Assembly: GCA_964247975.1 (NCBI GenBank)
Contig: CAXTWH010000002.1
Span: 134,323-198,322 of the forward strand
Source: KBS-96 sp964247975
Lineage (GTDB): Bacteria; Acidobacteriota; Terriglobia; Bryobacterales; Bryobacteraceae
DNA: 64,000 bases
Direction: 5' to 3'
The position numbers and the translations under genes are program-made. Numbering within the stretch: the stretch's first letter is position 1; every line of letters starts with the position of its first letter. Below the pieces are notes generated by a model. The model was not told where the DNA came from. It saw nothing but the letters and a program-made list of their open reading frames with translations, and did no database searches. Below, one piece after another: positions 34,125 to 42,450 of this stretch.

Positions 34125-35054
34125 TCATCGGTTTAAAGCGTCAAGAAGAGTCTGCGGCACGCGCCATTCTCCTTCAATCCGGTGATCGACCATGCGGAAC
34201 GAGCCGGAAGCCAACAGCTTTTCAAGGCTTTCCGCAGGAATCAGCCGCTTATTCTTTTCCAGAAGCGAACGGAACATGGCCGTCAGTTTCGTCAAGTGGT
34301 CACGAACGATAGCGGCTTCCGCGTTTGAAGCGCACTGCGCAGTTAACTGAATTGTGAAAACGGCAGCGGCATCCGAAGACGCCGGTTTCTGAATGCCCAG
34401 TAACAGTTCTGAAGCAGCCGATAATGCCGTGGCAAACACCTGCGCTGCGGGCGGAAGCGATTCGGGATGATCAAGAACTCGCTTCGGCACGCGAGCCCAA
34501 ACTGGGTAAGCCGGCGTGGTATTCTGCGGCGCATCACGGCGGGGCAGCAGATTGTAAGCAGCGGTTCCCTCGGAACTCACGGCCAGCCCCATCACATGGG
34601 ACTGTATCGGAAAGAATGACACCCAACGGCCCGGCTGGCTGGCAGGAACCTGGCAGTACGTGTTCTTGCAGCTTCCTCCGTGGTGAATAGCGTAGTTGCT
34701 AATTTGAGGCCAGTTAAAACGGCCGCGCAGAACAGCAAACATCTGATTCGGCACAAAAGCGAACGCAACGGCGTCAAGATCACGCTCATAAGCAAAACCA
34801 GTGTCAGCAATGAATTGCCGGTAATCGGCTTCCGGCAGGCTGCGAGCGCCGCTTAGATTATCCAGAAAACCGGCCCGGCGCAGCGTTTGCACGTCGGCAA
34901 AAACCAGAACAGCATCGGATTGCGGAAGCAGGCTTACCAGTTGCGAAGGTTCGGTGTACTGAGGACGCAGGTAAAAATACAAAGCAATGGCGAGGCCCGC
35001 TGTTAAAAGCAGAGCCAGCACAGCAGTCCGCCAGATTCGAAATGTTCTTGCCAC
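34125..35054 (-). CDS. Hypothetical membrane-anchored protein
   Basis: A 309-residue protein not recognised. One N-terminal transmembrane helix (AVLALLLTAGLAIALYFYL, about 11-29) is followed by an extracytoplasmic domain with QSDAVLVFADVQTLRRAGFL and FVPNQMFAVLRGRF, and an alpha-helical C-terminal part. Two cysteines (KNTYC) may pair. The pattern is reminiscent of DUF3352-like/cell-surface proteins, though I would not assign it. It lies between rsh and a zinc-ribbon gene on the same strand and may share their transcript. Confidence 0.7.
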   Translation of the reverse strand: MARTFRIWRTAVLALLLTAGLAIALYFYLRPQYTEPSQLVSLLPQSDAVLVFADVQTLRRAGFLDNLSGARSLPEADYRQFIADTGFAYERDLDAVAFAFVPNQMFAVLRGRFNWPQISNYAIHHGGSCKNTYCQVPASQPGRWVSFFPIQSHVMGLAVSSEGTAAYNLLPRRDAPQNTTPAYPVWARVPKRVLDHPESLPPAAQVFATALSAASELLLGIQKPASSDAAAVFTIQLTAQCASNAEAAIVRDHLTKLTAMFRSLLEKNKRLIPAESLEKLLASGSFRMVDHRIEGEWRVPQTLLDALNR

Positions 35055-35092
35055 TTCTTCTACGTTGGCATTAATGACGAAATTGAAGCAAG

Positions 35093-35446
35093 TTAATGGA
35101 CCGAAGTGGAGATCTGTCGGGTCGCTTGGGGTTGTGTTTTTTGTTCCGGTTTGCTCCCGGGACCGGTGTGAAATTGCTGTAAAGCCTGGTTCAGGGATAG
35201 GAGCATCTGGTCGAGTTCTGTTTGTGAAGCAGCTCGGACTTCAATTTTCGCGGTTGGACAGGTGACCGGTCGAGGCGCCTGCCATGACGGAACAGCGGGA
35301 ACCGGAAAACGCTGATTGGACCAGAACCGCAGTCCGCACGAATCGCAGCGATAAGGCCAACGGTTTAGCCAAACGGCAACCCGGTCGCGCATACCCCGGC
35401 GGCGGGAACGGTGAGTATAGGGACTGGCGCAGTGAGGGCAATGCAT
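35093..35446 (-). CDS. Small zinc-ribbon protein
   Basis: A 117-residue protein. The N-terminal 45 residues hold two CxxC knuckles, MHCPHCASPYTHR and YRCDSCGLRFW, separated by a basic segment, a zinc-ribbon arrangement. The rest is low-complexity and Gln/Pro-rich, without recognised fold. Function unknown; nucleic-acid binding is possible. It precedes the membrane-anchored hypothetical gene by 38 bp. Confidence 0.65.
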   Translation of the reverse strand: MHCPHCASPYTHRSRRRGMRDRVAVWLNRWPYRCDSCGLRFWSNQRFPVPAVPSWQAPRPVTCPTAKIEVRAASQTELDQMLLSLNQALQQFHTGPGSKPEQKTQPQATRQISTSVH

Positions 35447-35557
35447 GGTCCTGTTTTATTCATCGGTTCCCCAGCTTAATTCTTTAGAGGCTGCCAGTAA
35501 AATCAGCAAACACGCTAAGCTGAACAGAAACTGATTCCGCGATAATCCTGGAAGCAC

Positions 35558-36163
35558 ATGAGCGAACCATCAGAAACAACAGTTCCCCGCAGTATCGACG
35601 GGAAAGAACTGGAATTGAAAGATCTGATGCGGCAATACCAGCAGGCTGATCGTGCGGCGGCGGAACAGTTCATGGAAGAACTGATCCCCATATTGACTCG
35701 GTTCTTTTCCAGTTCTCCGGAAGACCGGCAAACAGCACCCGACCTGGTGCAGGAAACCTTGCTTCGTCTTCATAAGGCCCGCCATACGTATCGCGGCTCC
35801 GAGCCGCTGCTGCCGTGGGTATTCTCGATTGCCCGGCATGTGCGCGTAGACCAGTACCGCCGCCGCTCCCGAATTGCGCGGCGGGAACAAGCAGTGGAAC
35901 CGGAAACGCTGCAATCCACAGCAGCCAGCAAGGAAGCTTCCGCGGAAACATCCGGCGATTTCGAAAGGCTGATGAAGTTTTTGCCGGATTCGCAAAGGGA
36001 AGTTATCACTATGTTGAAAGTTCTGGGAATGAGCGTGGACGAGGTGGCCCAAATCACTTCTTCCACCGCCGGTTCTGTGAAACAAAAAGCGCATCGAGCC
36101 TACAATCAGCTTCGAAATATTCTGCAAAGAGCTACGCCCCGGACTGCTAAGGAAATCCAATGA
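35558..36163 (+). CDS. ECF-type sigma-70 family RNA polymerase sigma factor
   Basis: A 201-residue sigma factor. Region 2 (about 35-105) has APDLVQETLLRLHKAR and LLPWVFSIARHVRVDQYRRR; region 4 (about 140-190) has LPDSQREVITMLKVLGMSVDEV and GSVKQKAHRAYNQLR, the -35-binding helix-turn-helix. No sigma region 3. The stop overlaps the start of the adjoining ZAS-type membrane protein by ATGA, marking a sigma/anti-sigma pair. Confidence 0.9.
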   Translation: MSEPSETTVPRSIDGKELELKDLMRQYQQADRAAAEQFMEELIPILTRFFSSSPEDRQTAPDLVQETLLRLHKARHTYRGSEPLLPWVFSIARHVRVDQYRRRSRIARREQAVEPETLQSTAASKEASAETSGDFERLMKFLPDSQREVITMLKVLGMSVDEVAQITSSTAGSVKQKAHRAYNQLRNILQRATPRTAKEIQ

Positions 36164-36921
36164 CTTGCAACGAAACTAACCTCTATCTCGACCGGCGCGA
36201 CCTCAGCGAAGCGCCTGCGGAAGTTCGTACCCATCTGAACACCTGTCAAGTATGCAGCCGATTATTGGAGGCTTTTCGAGCGGCCCGCAAAAGCCACTCT
36301 GTTGCGAATAAACGAACCCAAGTTCCAACAGAACTGCTGGAAAATTTAGAAGAAGTACGTCCCCTGCCAGGGAAACCGTTTCTGCTGTTTGCCTGCTTGA
36401 TAGCCGCTGCTGTTGCCTGCTCGTTTGGAATCGCTTTATGGGGAACCGGAGGCTGGCGGGCGCAGACCACCCTGGAGAGATTCCTTCTGCTCGGCAGCAT
36501 CGGAATAGCTCTGGGCGCAATCGCCTACGGACTTACTACTCAGATGATTCCGGGCTCATCTTCTAAAATTTCTGTGGCTTACCTTGCTGTATTTTCCTCA
36601 GTGTTGTTTTCGGCTACGGTTCTGCTGCAATTTCATGGCAGCTATCCAAACCTGGGATCGGCGAATCAGCTTTGTGTTTGGCGCGGCCTATTAATTGTGG
36701 TTCTTGCCTGGATACTAGCTTATTTCACAATCAAGCGGGGCGCATTACTGGACCGATCAGCCAGTTACCTATTGTTGGGCGGTTTTGCCGCCTGCGCCAG
36801 CTTGTTAGTACAAACAGTTTACTGCCCGTTTCTCACCACACAGCATGTTTTCGTTTCGCATGGGGGAACAAGCGTACTTGCGTTCTTATGCGGATGGCTT
36901 TTCAGCCGAAGATTCCGTTAA
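36160..36921 (+). CDS. Membrane anti-sigma factor with ZAS-like zinc motif and six TM helices
   Basis: A 253-residue protein. Residues 28-36 carry HLNTCQVC, the Hx3CxxC zinc anti-sigma (ZAS) motif. Six hydrophobic helices then follow, from FLLFACLIAAAVACSFGIAL to the last GTSVLAFLCGWLF, resembling NrsF/DUF1109 proteins, which are six-helix anti-sigma factors. The ZAS-plus-six-helix combination is unusual. The start overlaps the sigma gene stop, so co-translation is expected. It probably holds the sigma factor inactive at the membrane until a signal arrives. Confidence 0.75.
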   Translation: MTCNETNLYLDRRDLSEAPAEVRTHLNTCQVCSRLLEAFRAARKSHSVANKRTQVPTELLENLEEVRPLPGKPFLLFACLIAAAVACSFGIALWGTGGWRAQTTLERFLLLGSIGIALGAIAYGLTTQMIPGSSSKISVAYLAVFSSVLFSATVLLQFHGSYPNLGSANQLCVWRGLLIVVLAWILAYFTIKRGALLDRSASYLLLGGFAACASLLVQTVYCPFLTTQHVFVSHGGTSVLAFLCGWLFSRRFR

Positions 36922-36927
36922 CGCTTT

Positions 36928-37854
36928 CTACACTTTCGCCATGTCCCGGTGTGTTTCTTTGCTGGTGTACCCGGCTTTTCCCAATCGTTTCTTTATTTCG
37001 TGCGCGATCATTACCGACCTGTGCCTGCCCCCAGTACAGCCGAAAGAAATAGTCAAATAGCTTTTTCCTTCACGGATGTAATGCGGTAACAAATAAATCA
37101 GAAGATCCGAAATGCGATTAACGAATTCCGCTGTTTGCGGAAAGGATTGAATATAACGCGCCACGCTCGGATGTCGCCCGCTCAGTTTCTTAAATTCAGG
37201 AATGTAGTTCGGGTTGGGAAGAAAACGAACATCAAATACCAGATCGCTGTCGTTCGGAACGCCATGCCGAAAGCCAAAACTGTTTACCTGAATCAGAATT
37301 TTGCTTTCCTCCTGGCTGCCCCGAAATTGAGTGGAAATCAGGGTGCGAAGTTCATGCACGTTCAGCTTCGATGTGTCGATAGTGACATCGGCTAGATTCT
37401 GCAGCGGGGCCAGCAACTCCCGTTCTTCCCGCAGGCTGCGCATTACCGGCGATTCGCGTCCGAGCGGATGGGGGCGGCGCGTTTCGCTGAAACGCCTTTG
37501 CAGCACTTCATCGGAAGCGTCCAGAAAAATGAGCCGGGCTTTCACCGCCTGGCGAAGCCGCCGGAACACAGTGGGAAATTCCCGCAGCGATTCGCCTTCG
37601 CGCACATCGATAATCAAAGCAGCATGGCGCGCTGTTTTGGATTCGCGCGTGAGATCGGCAAATTTGGATACGAGCGGAATCGGCAGGTTATCGACCGCGT
37701 AAAACCCCAGATCTTCAAAAGCTTTCAACACGGTTTGCTTACCTGATCCGCTGCGTCCGGTGATGATCACCAACTCCGGCGCGGTAAAGCCATTGGAAGG
37801 TTCAGCGCTTTTGGCGGGAGCGGCGGCGGGCCGTTTTGTTTTCCTGACTGCCAT
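36928..37854 (-). CDS. rapZ: RNase adapter RapZ / nucleotide-binding protein
   Basis: A 308-residue P-loop protein. Walker A is GRSGSGKQT (G33-T41); further blocks are DNLPIPLVSKFADL, SFGFRHGVPNDSDLVFDVRF and ISFGCTGGRHRSV near the C-terminus, all diagnostic of the RapZ/YvcJ family. In E. coli it guides GlmZ small-RNA decay and senses glucosamine-6-P; in this lineage the target is unknown. Here it is not next to hprK or ptsN, its usual neighbours, but convergent with the anti-sigma gene. A 20-residue basic, Ala/Pro-rich N-terminal extension precedes the P-loop. Confidence 0.93.
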   Translation of the reverse strand: MAVRKTKRPAAAPAKSAEPSNGFTAPELVIITGRSGSGKQTVLKAFEDLGFYAVDNLPIPLVSKFADLTRESKTARHAALIIDVREGESLREFPTVFRRLRQAVKARLIFLDASDEVLQRRFSETRRPHPLGRESPVMRSLREERELLAPLQNLADVTIDTSKLNVHELRTLISTQFRGSQEESKILIQVNSFGFRHGVPNDSDLVFDVRFLPNPNYIPEFKKLSGRHPSVARYIQSFPQTAEFVNRISDLLIYLLPHYIREGKSYLTISFGCTGGRHRSVMIAHEIKKRLGKAGYTSKETHRDMAKV

Positions 37855-38006
37855 GAATAAAAAAGGTGTGCGTTTTCAGTGTAATCTGTCCTTAAAAGCC
37901 TGCGAGTTTTACTGGACCAGCAAGATTAGCACTGCCGTTGCAACAGAATCAAAGAAGCGGTAAGAGTCACAAACTCATCCATTCAAAGAACGGCGAAACG
38001 CCACCT

Positions 38007-39347
38007 ATGCCAGAAAACCTTCTTGAGCTGCCCCCGCAGAGCGCCAATAAACAGGTCGCAATCGCCAAACGGGCTTCGTTTCTTCATCTGATCCGCGACC
38101 CTCTGCGGTTCTTCCGCGAAGTGGGAGAACAATCGCCCATTGCGGAAATACGGCTCACGCTGCGCAATTTCTATCTGATTTCCGATCCTGACATGATCCG
38201 CGAGCTGCTGATGACACGCCACGATCAGTTTGAAAAATTTCCGCGGATCGATTCGCGGGAAGGTTTATTCGGCGAAGGTCTGCTCACCAGCGAAGGGCTT
38301 GTTCATCGCGCCCAACGGAGAATGCTGCAGCCTGGATTTCACCGGGACCGTTTAAAAGCTTATGCCGCGCAGATGGTTAGCAGCACGGAACACGCCATGC
38401 GCTCGTGGCAAAGCGGAAAACCGATTGACGTTACGGAAACAATGAACGAGCTTGCCCTGGACATTGTGACCCGCACCCTGTTTTCGCTGGATAATCTGGT
38501 CCTTGCCCGTGAGATGGCCGATCAAGTAACCACGATTTTGAATCAGGTGAATCAACTGGTAATGCCGTGGGGCAAACTGCTGCTGCGTTTGCCTTTGGCT
38601 TCGAGCAGACGCTATCAAACGGCCCGGCGCAGGCTGAATGAGATTGTTTACAGCTTGTTTCAGGGTAATCACGACCCGACCGGCGACGATCTTCTGGCCA
38701 TGCTTCTGAGCGCCACTGATCCTGACACAGGCAAACCGCTCACCGATGTGGAAATCAGAGATCAGATCGTGACCATGATTGTGGCCGGACATGAAACGGT
38801 AGCGACAGGACTTGGTTGGTGCCTATACTTGTTAGCTTGCCACCCGGAACAGCAAAACCGTATTGCCGCCAGCATTGACCGGATTGCGGAAGGCGGTCCG
38901 CTGACGTTTGAAAACTTTCCACTGTTTACCGAAGTGGAGCATGTTTTTTCGGAATCGATGCGATTGTATCCGCCGATCTGGATTCTGGGCCGCAGAGCTT
39001 TGGAAAATTACTCGTTCGGCGATTTTCAAGCGGCGAAAGGAAGCGTTTTCCTGGTGTGCATGGCGAACCTGCATCGCAGCGCGAGATGGTTCGACGCGCC
39101 AGATGAGTTTCGTCCTGAACGATGGAAAAATCAAACCTGGCCGAACTACGTTTACATGCCTTTCGGGGGCGGCGTACGGCGATGTATCGGGGAACGATAT
39201 GCCTGGATGGAAGCCATTCTTTGCTTAAGCGCAATGCTCCGCGAATGGCATTTTGAATTAGCTGATTCCGTTCCGCCGAAGCCGCTTCCAAAGCTGACGC
39301 TGCGCCCGAAACATTCTATTAAGCTGATTGTGCGGAAAAGAAATTAG
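38007..39347 (+). CDS. Cytochrome P450
   Basis: A 446-residue P450. ATG at 38007 is chosen over an upstream in-frame start at 37938 that would add an unusual basic leader. The I-helix oxygen-binding motif is AGHETVAT, the K-helix ExxR is in ESMRLYPP, and the heme-thiolate ligand is C393 in FGGGVRRCIGER. The overall pattern is closest to bacterial class-I/CYP4-like fatty-acid or terpenoid hydroxylases. No ferredoxin or reductase gene is adjacent, so redox partners must be encoded elsewhere. Confidence 0.92.
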   Translation: MPENLLELPPQSANKQVAIAKRASFLHLIRDPLRFFREVGEQSPIAEIRLTLRNFYLISDPDMIRELLMTRHDQFEKFPRIDSREGLFGEGLLTSEGLVHRAQRRMLQPGFHRDRLKAYAAQMVSSTEHAMRSWQSGKPIDVTETMNELALDIVTRTLFSLDNLVLAREMADQVTTILNQVNQLVMPWGKLLLRLPLASSRRYQTARRRLNEIVYSLFQGNHDPTGDDLLAMLLSATDPDTGKPLTDVEIRDQIVTMIVAGHETVATGLGWCLYLLACHPEQQNRIAASIDRIAEGGPLTFENFPLFTEVEHVFSESMRLYPPIWILGRRALENYSFGDFQAAKGSVFLVCMANLHRSARWFDAPDEFRPERWKNQTWPNYVYMPFGGGVRRCIGERYAWMEAILCLSAMLREWHFELADSVPPKPLPKLTLRPKHSIKLIVRKRN

Positions 39348-39394
39348 AACACGGGAAACGATTGGCGTTACTTATGAATAGGCTGCTGAAAGGT

Positions 39395-39685
39395 TTAGCG
39401 CCGCAACGTTTCTTCCACGTGTTTCAAGCGCGCATCGAGTACGCCTTCAACGCGCAACAGCGCTTCGTGCGCGGCTTGAAAGCGTGCGTTCATCTCTACG
39501 CGAAGTGATTTAATTTCAGTGTTTATTGTGGCGAAACGAACATTCATCGTTTCAAAACGCGCTTCCATTTCGCGCCGCAAGCTATCTACTTGGCGATAAT
39601 TAACAAATATCCCAATCAACACCGCTAATGCCGGAACACTGGTGGTCAACCCTGCCGCGAGTAATGTGACTTGATGATCCGTCAT
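39395..39685 (-). CDS. Small membrane protein with coiled-coil tail
   Basis: A 96-residue protein. ATG at 39685 (MTDHQVTLLAAG) is preferred over the start at 39751. One transmembrane helix (LLAAGLTTSVPALAVLIGIF) is followed by a heptad-like coiled coil (VDSLRREMEARFETM to HVEETLRR). No recognised family. Topology suggests the coiled coil is in the cytoplasm or periplasm as an oligomerisation stalk; function unknown. Confidence 0.6.
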   Translation of the reverse strand: MTDHQVTLLAAGLTTSVPALAVLIGIFVNYRQVDSLRREMEARFETMNVRFATINTEIKSLRVEMNARFQAAHEALLRVEGVLDARLKHVEETLRR

Positions 39686-39844
39686 TTGCTTTTCTGCTCT
39701 GCTTTGCCCGGTACAAATACAGTTTATCCAAATGTAAGCGTTTACTGTCAAGCAACATAAACTACAGAAAACAAGCGAACAGAACAGATCGCCGTCATCA
39801 ACAAAAACTGAACGCCTCGTTATGATGAATCCTGGAAAACACTT

Positions 39845-40756
39845 ATGCGGCTATCATTTCTTTCTGTTCTACTTCTGGCAACGCAGTTTTGTTTTGGATT
39901 GAGCGCGGCGGGCGCGGAAAACCAACCTATTCCGATTTGGCTTGGCGGCGCACCCGGCGAGAAAAACACGACCGCTCCGGAAGCGGACACGACCAAGCCG
40001 GGCGATGGTCTTATAGCCGGCAAGCCGGTGATCCGTTTAGGCAACGTGTCTGTTCCCACCATCACGCTTTTTCCGGCTCCGGCGGACAAGAACACCGGCG
40101 CGGCAGTGGTGGTGGTTCCCGGCGGCGGCTACCAAATTCTGGCGATGGACCTGGAAGGCACGGAAGTTTGCGCGTGGCTCAACTCCATTGGCGTGAACGC
40201 TGTTTTATTGAAATACCGGGTGCCACCGGCCGCCGGAGTTCCCCGGTTTGAAGCTCCGCTCCAGGATGCGCAGCGTGCGCTGGGCATTACGCGGCAGCAT
40301 GCAAAAGAATGGAATATCGACCCCCAGCGGGTAGGCGTGCTTGGTTTTTCAGCAGGCGGCGATCTGGCAGCAGTTTTAAGTAGTCGTTTCAATCTTCGCG
40401 CTTATCCAGCGATTGATGAAGCCGACAAATTAAGCTGCCGTCCTGATTTTTCGATCTTAATTTATCCAGCCTATCTGACCGCTTCCGCCGAAAGCGAACA
40501 GCTTGCGCCGGAAATCAAAATCAGCGCGAACACGCCGCCCACGTTTCTGGTGCAAACCGAAGACGATCCGATCCATATGGAAAATAGTTTGTTTTATTAT
40601 TTGGCCTTGAAGCGCGCCAAGGTTCCGGCGGAACTGCACCTGTACAGCAAAGGCGGACACGGCTATGGGCTGCGCCGCACAGAAATGACGGTTACAACCT
40701 GGCCCGCCCGCGCCGAAGACTGGCTGCGCTCTTCCGGACAATTGAAGAAACCATAG
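39845..40756 (+). CDS. Exported alpha/beta-hydrolase, carbohydrate-esterase-like
   Basis: A 303-residue hydrolase with signal peptide MRLSFLSVLLLATQFCFGLS. The oxyanion block is VVVPGGGYQILAMDLEG, the nucleophile serine is in GVLGFSAGGDLA, an acid residue is in QTEDDPIH and the histidine in GGHGYGLR. The pattern matches bifunctional acetyl xylan/feruloyl-type esterases and fits plant-polymer use, like the GH51 gene. Substrate is inferred, not shown. Confidence 0.83.
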   Translation: MRLSFLSVLLLATQFCFGLSAAGAENQPIPIWLGGAPGEKNTTAPEADTTKPGDGLIAGKPVIRLGNVSVPTITLFPAPADKNTGAAVVVVPGGGYQILAMDLEGTEVCAWLNSIGVNAVLLKYRVPPAAGVPRFEAPLQDAQRALGITRQHAKEWNIDPQRVGVLGFSAGGDLAAVLSSRFNLRAYPAIDEADKLSCRPDFSILIYPAYLTASAESEQLAPEIKISANTPPTFLVQTEDDPIHMENSLFYYLALKRAKVPAELHLYSKGGHGYGLRRTEMTVTTWPARAEDWLRSSGQLKKP

Positions 40757-40788
40757 TTGCAGCCCTCGTCAACATTCGCAATTGTGTT

Positions 40789-42450
40789 CTACGGCTTCGG
40801 AGGAGCCGTGAACTCAATGTTCTGCGCCTTTAGAGTGCGAGCAGTGGCCCGGTCCAGATCGGCGGCGGTTCTGCCGACATCGGCTCTGGCCCTGATTTCC
40901 TGAGATTTCGCGGCAATCAGATTGGTTTGCCGCTGCAACACCAGAAACACCGAGGAAGTACCCGCTTGGAATTGGCGTTGCTCGCTCCGGTATTGGTCCT
41001 CGGCAAACTGGCGCGCGGCCACAGCGGAATCGAGCCTGAACCGGGCAGAAGCAGCAGACTGCAAAGCGTTTCTAACGTCAGCTTCCACCATCATTTCAAT
41101 CGACTGTTGTTGAGCCGCCAAGCGCCTGCCTTCCGCAGCCCCAATGGCGAGTTGAGCTTCAGCCGTCCGGTTGCGAATCGGCAACGACACCTGGATGCCA
41201 AGCTGAACAGTGGGGAACGCTCCGTTACGCAAGTTCGTTAAAGACTGGCTGTAGCCGCCCGGAAAGATGGCAGGCAACACGCCTGTTCCTATGCCCAACT
41301 GCTCCAGAATCGGATTCGGCACAACCGGGATTGGATGGCCCGACAAGCCCTGCACGCTGAAGTTCGCTACCGCATTGATTTGCGGTCGGGCCTGTTCCTG
41401 ATTCAAACGCGTATCCAAACGGTTGACATCGATGTTAAGTTTGCTCTCGAACAGCTCAGGGCGAGTTTGGAGCGCTTCCTTAATAGCATCCTGCGGTTTA
41501 GGTAAGGTCGCTTCCAGATTAACAGCAGTGTCGGGAATCAGGGCGATGCTCCACAGAGGATCATTTTGAACAGGCAGCAATAAAGCCTTCAAAGCGTTTT
41601 CCGCGCGCGTTAAACCTTCTTGCGCGGTGAAGATATTCTGCTGAAAAGTAGAAATCTGGGTTTGGGTTTGGATTACATCCACAGGCGCGAGAATGCCCTG
41701 GTTGACTTGGCGACGGTTACTGAGATCCTGTTGTTCGGCCAGGCGCACCGCATCAATCTGCACGCCTAGATTCTGGTAAGCAAAATCAAGCTCCCAGTAG
41801 GCTTGAATAGCCTGGGTCACGATTTCAATCAAGCGTTGCCGAAGCTGCTGGTTTGTAAGCAGCACATTCTTGCGTGCTACCTGAATGCGGTAGCGATTTT
41901 CATCAAAGCGCAGACCGCGCCAGAAAGGCTGCACCAGATTAAGATTGGCGCTGGTAGGAAACTGCGGGTTCAGAACAAGAAAAGTGCTGTCGCTTGATTG
42001 ACGCGAAGAAGCAAAGTCGAGCCTGTACGTCCCGCCCAACCAGGGAAAATTTCCATTGAGCTGAGGATCAGCATAAAGCTGCTTCTGCGTCAGCTTCCCA
42101 TTCGCGGCTCCGCCAATAAGCGAGGCCACCGGGGTAACGCTTTTGATGCGATAAGCGTTCAACCCAAAAACCGGGTCATAGTAGCCTTTCGCTCCGCTCA
42201 CATTGAAAACCGCTTCCTGCGCGGTTATGCGGGCCACAACCAGATCACGGTCGTTTTCGATAACTTGGCGGATGACCTCAGCCAAAGTAATATGCGCTTC
42301 GCCGAGAATGCCCAAACGGGCAGGCAGTTCCAACGGCTTCGGCGCAGGCAGGCCGGGCGTTGCCGGTTCGTTAGCCGCTACCGGCGGCGGCGGGTTCTGC
42401 CCTAACAGAAGCTGGAAGCAAAGAAACAATAAAACCGGGCGAAAACTCAA
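40789..42450 (-). CDS. TolC-family outer-membrane efflux protein
   Basis: A 553-residue outer-membrane factor. It has a signal sequence (LLFLCFQLLLGQ) and the two TolC-type helical hairpin repeats, for example RQRLIEIVTQAIQAYWELDF and QQQSIEMMVEADVRNALQSA, with heptad-rich segments. It is the last gene of the tetR-MFP-RND-TolC operon, with a 4-bp overlap with the RND gene (42447-42450). It should form the exit duct of the tripartite pump. It is long for the family, with extended loops. Confidence 0.9.
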   Translation of the reverse strand: MSFRPVLLFLCFQLLLGQNPPPPVAANEPATPGLPAPKPLELPARLGILGEAHITLAEVIRQVIENDRDLVVARITAQEAVFNVSGAKGYYDPVFGLNAYRIKSVTPVASLIGGAANGKLTQKQLYADPQLNGNFPWLGGTYRLDFASSRQSSDSTFLVLNPQFPTSANLNLVQPFWRGLRFDENRYRIQVARKNVLLTNQQLRQRLIEIVTQAIQAYWELDFAYQNLGVQIDAVRLAEQQDLSNRRQVNQGILAPVDVIQTQTQISTFQQNIFTAQEGLTRAENALKALLLPVQNDPLWSIALIPDTAVNLEATLPKPQDAIKEALQTRPELFESKLNIDVNRLDTRLNQEQARPQINAVANFSVQGLSGHPIPVVPNPILEQLGIGTGVLPAIFPGGYSQSLTNLRNGAFPTVQLGIQVSLPIRNRTAEAQLAIGAAEGRRLAAQQQSIEMMVEADVRNALQSAASARFRLDSAVAARQFAEDQYRSEQRQFQAGTSSVFLVLQRQTNLIAAKSQEIRARADVGRTAADLDRATARTLKAQNIEFTAPPKP

